Origin: Tridacna crocea
Taxonomy: Eukaryota > Mollusca > Bivalvia > Cardiida > Cardiidae
Length of the DNA: 64,000 nucleotides
NCBI GenBank assembly: GCA_943736015.1
Contig: OX031062.1
Span: forward strand, 27,191,462-27,255,461
Direction of reading: 5' to 3'
In this document: one piece after another, positions 43,501 to 54,800 of the stretch
Layout of the letters: every line of letters begins with the position of its first letter
Position numbering within the stretch: the stretch's first letter is position 1
The notes under the pieces: model-generated
What the model was told of the DNA's origin: nothing
Database searches by the model: none
What the model saw: the letters and a program-made list of their open reading frames with translations, nothing else
Position numbers and translations under genes: made by a program

Positions 43501-45842
43501 TCATGTAATTATATTCCTACAAGCCTTGATAGAATCTAAAGGCACTGTAAGTAGATTATGTTACACTTTGTGTAAATACATATACCATATTACTTTACTA
43601 TATGTCTCACACTTATCTACCTTTTTTAATGATGGTTTGCAAACTATTGCCTGACAACTAAAATAATAAAACACTGATATGACTGCAAAATTCTATCTAA
43701 TGATTGACTGATTGATTGTATGGTACTCACACACACGCACACACACATACACACCAATGTGCAACATTATTTCATGGCAACAATGAAGTTAATATATGTT
43801 GATGCTTTTCTGGAGTTTCTTTCACCAGTACATCATGCAGGTTTCTTTTCATGCCACTGGCTGCTTTACCACATAACCACTGTCAAAACGATGATCAATG
43901 GTGAGAAAGGAATTAGTCCTGTCCCAATTATGATCATCCATTCTCGGACTGAAATTAGCCTGAAACCAGCGATTTACAGTAGCAACCCCATTCTCAAATT
44001 CTGTATCTTACTGAAAGTGATACCAGAGTTTGGATATAAAACACCATCCTTTCAGTTGTAGTCTGCAAATGCTTTAACTCATTACGAAACGACAAAATTT
44101 TAGGTTTGTCAGATCGAAAGCATTTGCAGAGGACAAAACGAAAGTGACTGAAAATTTGAAATTTGTTTTATGAAGAGTAGAAAACATTGTGGGAAAAGGA
44201 GAAAATGCTGGTTACCAGCATTTTCTCCTTTTTCCAAAATGTTTTCTAAAGGCTTCTTTCTCAGGGTCGTCAAAAGTAGGGATTGTGTGGTTATGGGTTA
44301 AAAATTAAGAATTCTAAAAGTAAAACAGTATCGAACCTGTGCCTCCATCTGCAGCTTCTATATTCAACACATAAGAGGTGACAGTTTCCCTATCAATATT
44401 TCCACTTACAGTTACGATACCAGTGGTAGGATCTACAGAGAATTTCCCAGTCCCATTTTTTGTGACACTAGCTATAGAGTAGGTAATAACACCATCATTT
44501 CCATGGTCAGCATCTGTGGCATCTATATCAATCACTGTTGTACCAACTGCTGTATTTTCAGCAAGATTCTCTGTTGAACTTAAGATTGCTAACTGTGGAG
44601 GATTATCATTTATACTGGTGACTTCAATTACAACAGTTGTTGATGCAGTATTAGAAGCAGCATCCACTGCTCTTACAACTATTGTGTAACTTTTTGTTGC
44701 TGAATCATAGTCAAAATTAGTAATATCATCAAGGATAAGAGCACCCAATGCTGCATCCACTCTAAACACATTTCCGACATTACCACTTGCAATGCTGTAT
44801 GTTAAAGAAACATCATCAACATCTGTTGCTGTTAGACTAACAATAGTTGTTCCAATTGTTTCATTTTCAGCAACAGAGACAGAGTAAAATGCAGGATTAA
44901 ACATTGGTGCTTCATCATTTGCATCAGTTATTGTCACAACTAAAGTCTCTGTCACACTTTGACTAGGTGATCCGTTATCAGTCGCAACAAGTGTCACAGA
45001 AATATTCTTTGGTGTAATTGTGTCATAATCAATAGCTGCTATAGTGCGAACTATTCCTGTAGATGGATCAATGTCAAAGTAAGTGTTTGATGGATTTACT
45101 GTGTATGTTACAGTGTTTGCGGTGTCATTATCAATAGCTGTGACCACATACACACTACTTCCAACAGCTGTTGTCTCTGCAACATTTGTTGTATAAGGAG
45201 TACTTTGAAACACAGGTGCTGCCTCATTCACATCAATTATAACTACATTGACAGTTGATGTAAAAGACAGTGATGGTGTGCCAGAATCTTTGGTTCTTAT
45301 CAATACATTATATGAGCTTGTTGTCTCAAAATCAAATGTTGTCATGGCTGCAGTTGTTAAAACTCCTGACCCATCAATTTCAAAAAGTGTAGACACAGCC
45401 CCATTAACAGAAACTATTTCATACAAAAGCCCTGAATTGGGGGCACTGTCTGCATCTGTACAAGTAATAGAAGCTATCGTAGTTGATCCTGCCGTATCTT
45501 CTGCAAATTCGACAGCCTGGACTGCTGGTGTACATGCCGGTGTATTGTCATTTTTATCATTGATTGTGACAGATACTGTGGTTGTGGCAGTCAGAGGTGA
45601 TGACCCATCATTATCAGCACCTAATATCTCTAGCACATACGGATTGTTTGTGGCTGTCTCAAAGTCTAGACTAGAAGATAACTTCAGCTCACCCGTTGAA
45701 CTGTCTATTTCAAATTTACTATCCACATTACCACTACTCAGTGTGTAGGAAATAGTTCCTGGAAAGATACATTTCAAAATATAAAAATTTCAAAAGAACA
45801 TTTATCTGCAATGGAGGAAGATGGAAGATGTGTCTGTAGCTT

Positions 45843-45873
<31 letters not shown>

Positions 45874-48800
45874 GTGAGAATCAAGGAGTGATAAATTCTT
45901 TCAAACACTTACTAGACCACATAATTTTAGAATCATCCAAAGTGAAAGCATTTGCAGACATTTTTTTTTTTCACCTGATGTGATTGATCAGTTGAAGATA
46001 AAAGTAATTGTTGGAAAAAAAAGCTAATTACCTGAATTTTTCATTTCTTATTTTTCCCACAATGTTTTTCAAGACGTGTTCTCTGCAAGGGTCATTAAAA
46101 TTTAGGGTTATGTGTTAAAGGGTCAAAAAGCTTAACATACAGTCAAGTATCCAACTTGTCTTTGTGGGTTATGTTTGTGTAAAAAAATTCTTTTCAATGG
46201 TCAAAAAAAACAGAAAATATAAAGAAAAGCAAGTATAAAATGATAGTGTTAGAAATAAAAGATACAATCCAATTTGGTCAATCACCCTTGGTGAACAATT
46301 TACTATTATTATCAGAAGGCTAACAGAACAAGTTACTATAGATATGTACGAGGGAAAAAGTCCTTGAAACCTCGATTCACAGAAGTCTAGAAAACAGCTT
46401 GTAGAGGTAAACTGATACTGAACTCTTTCTATCAACCTGAATTTTATTGACTGAAATGAAATACCCAGGCAGTATAGGGTTTAACTCTTTACCACACGAG
46501 AAAATTTTAGACCAGTCCAAATTGAAGGCATTTGCAGACGACAAAATAAAGGTGACTGAAAAATTGAAATTTGTTCTGGGAAGGGTAGAAAACACTGTGG
46601 GAAAAGGAGAAAATGCTGGTTACCAGCATTTTCTCCTTTTCCCACAGTGTTTTCAAAAGGCTTCTTTCTCAGGGGCATCAAAAGTAGGGATTGTGGTAAT
46701 GGGTTAACTTGATTTCTTTGTAACAGAAAATTAGAATATGCATCAATTTCCATGAAATCAAGAAAAATGTGGATAGATAAGCCACAAGGTAACAAGGTCA
46801 GGGCAAAAGAAGCTCATTCTCATGTCCTTGTTGTAACCATTACAACATTAACATCTTGTTGCAGTAGGTAGACAGTTATAGACTAGCTGTCCATGAAAAA
46901 AAAATGTATCAAGTTTCTTCCCTGAATAACTTCAAATGATTGACTGAATTGGACCAAGAAGTTTGTCTTTCATACACTAGAATGCTGGTTACCATGAATA
47001 TTTTTTCCTTTTCCAACAATATTTTCAAAAGCCTCTTTTTCTCAAGATTGTCATAGGTGTGGTAAAGGGTTAAATGGGGAACTTAAAAGATGATATAAAT
47101 CATTGCTTTCGTAAGGTAGACCTATCCAGTGATATAATGAAAAGCACCCAAAGCACACAGACCTGCACTTCCAGAGTCAGCGTCAGTGGCCATTACAGTT
47201 CCAATAACATCACCAACACTAGTATCTTCGTCGCTGTTGAAGCCATAGGGATTCGCAGAAAAACTGGGACTGTTGTCATTTAAATCTGGAAGAGGAAAAA
47301 AAGATTAACATACTCTATATCTACACTGGAGGATACTCTACAACATCACATGAAAAATATAATTCTTCTGTAAATACAAATGAGCCATGCTCTGGCAAAA
47401 GGATGCTTAACGCATCTCTGTGAAATGTTATACCTGGCCAACCATTACTCTATCACTGATCCACAAAATCAACTTCATCTATCAACCAACTGAGTCATAA
47501 GGCAGGCAGGTCCATTGACATGCATAAAACTGACCGATAGCAAAAAGCATTGACTGCACTGGGCTTGCAAGATGGATCACTTCTTTTTGCAGATGTATTA
47601 ACCCATTACCACACAATCCCTACTCTTGATGACCCTAAGAAAGAAGCCTTTAGAAAACATTGTTCGAAAAGAAGAAAATGCTGGTAACCAGCATTTTCTC
47701 CTTTTTGAACAATGTTTTCTACCCTTCACAAAACAAATTTCAAATTTTCAGTCACTTTTATTTTGTCATCTGCAAATGCTTTGGATTTGGACAAGCCTAA
47801 AATAGTGTCGGTTGGTAATGAGTTAAGCCCCTTTTTGACAAAGTATAGCTCACAATATAATGGCTACTGGCTTTCTTTTTTCCAAGTTGACCCATGACCA
47901 TATGACAAAATTCCAAATATGATTATACTGGAAATATTAGTAGATGACAAATTTCATATTACTTGAATGAGGGGATTTGCAATTGATTCGATAAATACAG
48001 TCAAACCTGGTGATCAAGCCACCTCCACTCAGTGTGAACCTCTGTTTAATGGCCAGTTCCATGTCCCTCCGATCAATTTTACTCATGTCCCTCCAATCTA
48101 TTTTACTCTAAATTGAACCCTTATTCAACAAGCACGTTAGAACACATGCGACAGCCGCCAAAATTGTGTCCTATTTTTTATAAATGCCCTGGTGTTAAGC
48201 AGCCAGTAACTGACCAAAGTCAACATAAGTCAACAGAAGTCGAACTTCCCAGTTAAATTTCATGCAAAGTGTAGTTCTCAAATCCGATCATTTTCAGATT
48301 AACAGCTAATGTGTTAACATCGAACAATCATACATACTCGTCGCCAGAGGGGTTAGCATATAACCTGAATTCGTATAACTAATTGTAATTAGTTAGAATT
48401 ATAAATATTCTTAGTCTTATTCGCCAAGGTTCTCTAAATTTGTAAGTAACACAACTTCTGATTGGCTAAACCAAAGAACGTTCTTTAAAATTGTTGGTGA
48501 ATACCTGGAATGTATGACTCTAAATCTAGATTTAAAGAGCATGTAACTCATGATGATGCATTTAGCCCTTTAGCACAACTCACCTTAACCCTTTACCATA
48601 CAATCCCTGGTTTTAATGACCCTGAGATAAAAGCCTTTTGAAAACATTATGGGAAAAGGAGAAAAAGCTGGTTACCATCATATCCTCCTTTTCCCACGAT
48701 GTTTTCTACCCTGCTGGAAACAAATTTCAATTTTTGAGTTAAGTTTATTTTGTCTTCTGCAAGTGCTTTCAATTTGGACCAGTCTAAAATGTTGCCGTTT

Positions 48801-51800
48801 GGTAAAGAGTTTATGTATTTTTACCTGTGATAAGAATGGCTAGTGTTGTTGTGAATGTCAGTGCAGGTGTTCCTCCATCAATCACATGTATAACTAGCAC
48901 AAAGGAATCTAAACTTTCTCTATCAGGGCTGTTCACAACTGTCACTTCTCCAGTTGTTGAGATTGTAAAACTCCCACCTGTAGTAAACATTGAGCAGAAA
49001 AAAATATTAAATTACTTTATGTAGGCTCTGTTTCTGTGAAAGAAACCTGACAAATCAAGCTGAGAGTAGAACATTCACAGACCATAAAGAGAGCCAGATA
49101 GTGCAGGTCCATGGCTGTGTTGGTTTACAAAACATTGAACAAGACAGTACATTTTTCTGGACAAGTTTTAAAACTTAGGCTGATAGGTGCAACTAACTGA
49201 CCTTCTGTTGACAGTGTCTATCAAGATCAGATCAGAGTGCACAGAACATCCAGTCTGATCTTTGATCCACATTGTCCAATTAGGATGATATCATTTCTAC
49301 ACATTGCTTGTAGGAGCCTTTTGAAAACATTGTGGCAAAAGGTGAAATTGCTCGTGACGGGCAATTTCACCTTTTGCCACGATGTTTTCTATGCTATCAA
49401 AAGGTGTCATATACACATTAAAAACGGCTTCATCCTTGTTGTTATTTAGGGTCAATTTGAGATACCTTAGAAATGCCTTATTGGGTAAAGGGTTAAAAAT
49501 ATGAGCTAATCTCTATGAAAAGGGGGCTTTATGTATCTGCAAAAAGTAATGACTCAGGTCAGCCTGCAGTCCAGAGACTGATCTGGGCCAAAAATGTTTG
49601 CGATTGGCTGATTTTTTGCATGTCAAAGGACCAGTTTACATCAGAATTCAATTGATTGTGAAAAAAAGTCCTACTATGAATTTATGAAACATGTGGTGGC
49701 TTCTTTGGTATCATGCATCAAAGAGATACATTATGCCCCATTTTCAAAGAGCATGACTCAAATGAAATTGAAAACTGAACCTTAAAACTTGACTACACAT
49801 TGTGCTCCTATGCAGCTACACTATTAGTATTATAATAGGTTAGTCTCTATGACATTCATATCTATGACATTCTTCTATATATTTATCCTTTTCTTTGACA
49901 AATGCATGCAAAACAATCATGATAACACCAAGGAGATTTGTAATAATAATTGGCATATTTTAATTTAAAGAGCTTGTAACTCAAGAAAGTCTTAATGGTA
50001 GCTATGATGAAAACAGTCCTACAACCAAGTGTCATTGTAATATAGCCTGTAACACGCAAAAAGGGGCATTCGGACATTTGCGTAAACCGTCAGCTCGGAT
50101 TAGCCCGCGCAGTCTGAGCAGGCTAATCCAAGACGGCAATTTACGACTACATTAGATTTTGTGCTACAGTAGACTTTGACTAAACAGAAAATTACATAAA
50201 AATGGAAAATGTCATTTTGGATTAGCCTGCGCAAGCTGATCTGAGACAACACTTTACGCCTATGTCTGAATGACCCTTTTTGTGAGTTACAGGCTATATA
50301 ACAGTGATGATATTTAGGAAATTCCAATTATTTCTTCACCAACCAACAAAATTTTAGACTTGTCCAAATTGAAAGCATTTGCAGTCGACAATTTAAATAT
50401 GGCTAAACAGATGAAATTTTTCATTGATAGAAAGGAAAACATTGTGAAAAGGAGAAAATGCTGGTTATCACCTTTTTTATTTGGGTTTCTTTTTTGGTGG
50501 AAGATCGAAATTTATTTCATCGAGTGAACCCATCGGTAATATTTTCATGAGTGGCACAGCCACTCGTGAAAATATTACCGATGGTGTTTACGAGATGAAA
50601 TCAATTTCAATCTTTCACCGCAAAAACAAATATTCTATTTATTTCATGCTTTTATCATTTTCTTGGAAGAGCTTTATCAAAATCCAGTACAGTTCTTCTC
50701 CATTCTTCCCCAGCATAGCAACGCATTACGAATATTACGTCAAGTGCGAGAAATCTAAGGTAAATGATGTCATATTTCCATCTTGTTGTGAGACATGAGC
50801 AATTTACCTAGGCAGCAAGAACACGAAAATTTCACTGGTCGTACCAGAGTAAGATCGAAAGATATTTTCACTGCTATTTCTCGATATCCCACCGGAAATC
50901 GTGAAATAAATTCACATCTTTTTCTTTGAGTTTTTATCAAATCTCACTTGCATTATTATTTTAGTTCATGAAAAGACTTTGTCCAAATCAGCAATGCATA
51001 ATCATCATTTATTTTAGCCTGAACTTTGAGAACGACGTGAATTACCAAACAATCCCAAGTTTTGGGGAATTATACATTTGAGAACATTGCGGATGAGAAG
51101 AAAGTGCTGGGTATTTGTACCAGTATTTTATTCTTTTCCCACCATGTTCTCCACCCTTTCAAAAACAAATCCAATCATTTTAGCCACATTTAATTTGTCA
51201 TCTGCAAAAGCTCTTTATTCGAACTAGTCTAACTTCGTGTTGTGTTGTAAAGAGTTATCACAAATACAAAAAACAAAAAACTTACATTAATATTCGTAAT
51301 GTTTAGGCTTGTGTGCAATAGGTTCCCTAAGTTTTAGTCTTAAATATATATTTTGTAGATAGGGCAGCAATCCAAGATGTTTTGATTTCTGAAGTGTTTG
51401 TATAATGGGGCAGATGCCTAATATGTATTGAATAAATAATTGAATTGAATTGACAAAACCTTACTATTTGAGTTTACATTAACCTTTTACCAAACAATCC
51501 CAACTTTTAACGACCCTGAAAAGGAAGCCTTCTGAAAACACTGTGGGAAAAGGAGAAAATGCTGGTAAACAGCATATTCTCCTTTTCCCACAATGTTGTC
51601 TACCCTTTAAATTTTTCTTCTGCAAATGCTCTCAATTTGGAGTACTAAATTTTGTCATTTGGTAAAGAGTAAACTCTTTACAAGACAACAAAACCTTAGC
51701 CGCATCCAAATTCAAAGGGTATGCAGACAACAAATGTGCCACAAGTACGGAATAGCAGTTGTTTATCAAATGGATCAAAACACTATAGGAAAAAATTAGA

Positions 51801-54800
51801 AATTCTGGTTACCTGAAGTTTTGCTTTTTCAACAGTGTTTTTATGGCTCTTCTTCAGAGTCATTAAAACACTGATCCATTGGTAAAGGGCTACAAAATGA
51901 AAATTGTGCCAGTATTAAAAGAAAATTGAACATCAAGATACCTGTATTTCCAGAATTAATAAAGTACTGGCTGATGTCATTATTCGGAGGAGATACATCA
52001 CCATCGGAACATGTGAGCTGGGTGACACTTGTTCCTGCCACTGAGTTCTCTGCCAGTGTGACACTGTACAAGGAACTTGTACATACTGGTGTTACATCAT
52101 TGACGTCAGTTACTGTTACAGTCAAACTATACTGTGCAGAGAGAGCACCTGAGAATATAAAGTAAAATTACAACTCTAAGTATAATCAAACAAGGACCTA
52201 TAGCCATTTTTGAAAAAAAAAACATTCTAATATATATATATAGATGTAGAGACACTTTGAATGCAAAAATGTTTTCCAAGCAATGTGACCTTCAAGTTTG
52301 GGCTGATAACAGTTACTCTCAACATGTTTTCTACCTGCAACACTCATTTGTGTCAAATTATTCTGAAATCTCTCTTTGTACACTGAAGCTATAGGCCAGG
52401 TATTCAAGGACACACACACACAAACACAGAGGCATGGGTGACAGTATATGTCCATCTGTCATTTTATTGCAATGGCGTAACAAGGGAAGTTGCCTGCAGA
52501 GCTAACTGAATATTAAGGCTAAGAAACCCACATTTGTGTTTGCTAGTAAGTGATTTTCAACAAAGAATAAAAAAATCATGTGAAAAATAAAGCCTGCTGC
52601 ATGCACTGTTGATAATCTACATACAAGTAAGAGAGATAGATGATAGCTCCGACAGTCTGTTAAGAGTTATCCTTAGATATCCAAACAACATTCTTTGCTA
52701 CTCTACTAACTTCTTTTTAACTCTTTACTAAACAATAAAATTTTAGACCAGTCCAAATTGAAAGCACTTGCAGACAACAAAATAAATGCAACTCAAAACT
52801 TGAAATTAAATGTTTCCAGCTGGGTAGAAAACATAAGGAAAGGAGAAAATGCCTGTTACCAGCATTTTCTCCTTCATCCCCAATGTTTTCAAAAGGCAAG
52901 TATCTCAGGGTCATAAAAAGTAGGGATAGTTTGGTAAAAGGTTAAAGGTTAGTTTCATTAATTCAAGGCTCTAAAGGTAAAGTTGTCAGATGATCAAATA
53001 TGTTAATGTGTTGCAATCAAAAGTATAAGAAGCTACAAACTATTTGCCAAGTATTTCAAGAATCATTTTCAAAAAGAGCTAAGCCAAAGAGAACCTTTTT
53101 TTTAAAAAAGGAAAGACCAAAATGAAAATAACTTTACTTTTCCTTGCAGTCTAATCTTGATTGAAACTGCCTGAAAAAGAACTAAACCTGGATTCAGGTC
53201 TTCTCAGCTTAAACTTCAAAGTCTAATGTCTACTACACCCCACTTTGTTTAATTCATTACCAAACAACAATATTTTAGGCTGGTCTAAATCAAAAGCATT
53301 TGCAGACGACAGAATAAAAGTGACTGAAAAATTACTTTGTTGTGTGAAGAGTAGAAAACATTGTGGGAAAAAGAGAAAATGCTGGTTACCAGCATTTTCT
53401 CCTTTTCCTACAATGTTTTCAAATAGCTTCTTTCTCAGGGTCGTCAAAAGTAGGGATTGTGTGGTAATGAGTTAAATAGTCTGCCAAAAATCAGAATTGC
53501 AATCATTTTTTTCCTTCCTCACCAAAAAAAGATCAATTTGTATATTTTTGCATAATGTAATGAGGTTTAAATTATTATGTTTATCTTACCTGGGCTAGTT
53601 CCTGCATCTGTAGCATCAATATTTAGCGTGTAAGTTGTTACTGATTCCATATCAAGTGTAGCTGCGAGAGTTACAGCACCTGTAGATGGATTTATAGAAA
53701 ACTTTCCAGCAGTGTTCCCTGAAGTTATTGAATAAGATATGTTCCCATCTGTACCAAAATCTGCATCTGTAGCCACTACAGTCACAACAGCTGTCCCCAC
53801 AGGTGAATCCTCTGCGACAGTCTCAGTTGAACCAGATGGCATTAATACGGGAGGAAAGTCATTATAATTAGTGACAGCAATAGCTACTGTAGTTGTACCT
53901 GTATTAGTACCATCACTGGCTTCAACTACCAGTGTATAGCTCTGTGTACCCGAGTCATAGTCCAGATTGGTGACAGAATCAATCGCAATAGCTCCTGATG
54001 CTTCTATTCTAAAAACATTTGCAGCATTCCCTGACATAATTGAATATGTTGGAGTCGTGCCATCTATGTCAGTAGCTGTTACAGTTGTTACTGTAGTTCC
54101 AACATTATCATTTTCAGAAACAGATCCAACATACACTGCAGGACTAAATATAGGAGTGCCATCATTTGAATTGGTTATCGTAATAGTGATAGTCTCTGTT
54201 GAACTTCTACTTGATGGTGAAGTACCATCATCGGTCGCTACAACTGTCAGCGTATAGTTGGGTGTTCCTTCAAAATCCAGATTGCCTCTCAAATACACCT
54301 CCCCAGTTGAAGAGTCTATCTCAAACACTGAACTTGTTGGATTAAAGCTGTAAGTTATTGTATCAGAAGTGTCTGCATCGGTGGCTGCAATGATATATAC
54401 TGATTGCCCAATAGGAGTATTTTCGGAAAGACTCACTGTATAAGGTGTACTCTGAAATACCGGACCAACCTCATTCACATCTGTCACCACTACGTTAATG
54501 GTTGCAGTACCTGTGAGAGCTGGTGATCCTCCATCTATACCAAAGACAACAATCTGTTTCAAGGTATCTGATTCATAATCTAAGTTATTTGCAAGTGTAA
54601 TGACTCCAGTATTACTATCTATGCTGAAAGGTGTTGTTGTAGCCACACCATCGACAGTTGAAATTGTGTAGACTACAGTGCCACCAGCACCAGTATCTGT
54701 GTCTGTGCAGGTGACTGTGGCAATGGTAACTGTTGCTGTGAGAGTATCTTCTGCAAACTGAACAGTCTGTACAGCATCTGTACAGTTAGGTTTTACATCA

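Noticed and set aside
43720-44061. 113-residue plus-strand ORF
   Set aside because: It begins in an ACACAC microsatellite and shows no domain. It is intronic to the cadherin.
45248-45748. 166-residue plus-strand ORF
   Set aside because: It lies entirely antisense to cadherin exon 6. Composition is explained by the Thr/Asp/Val-rich coding strand.
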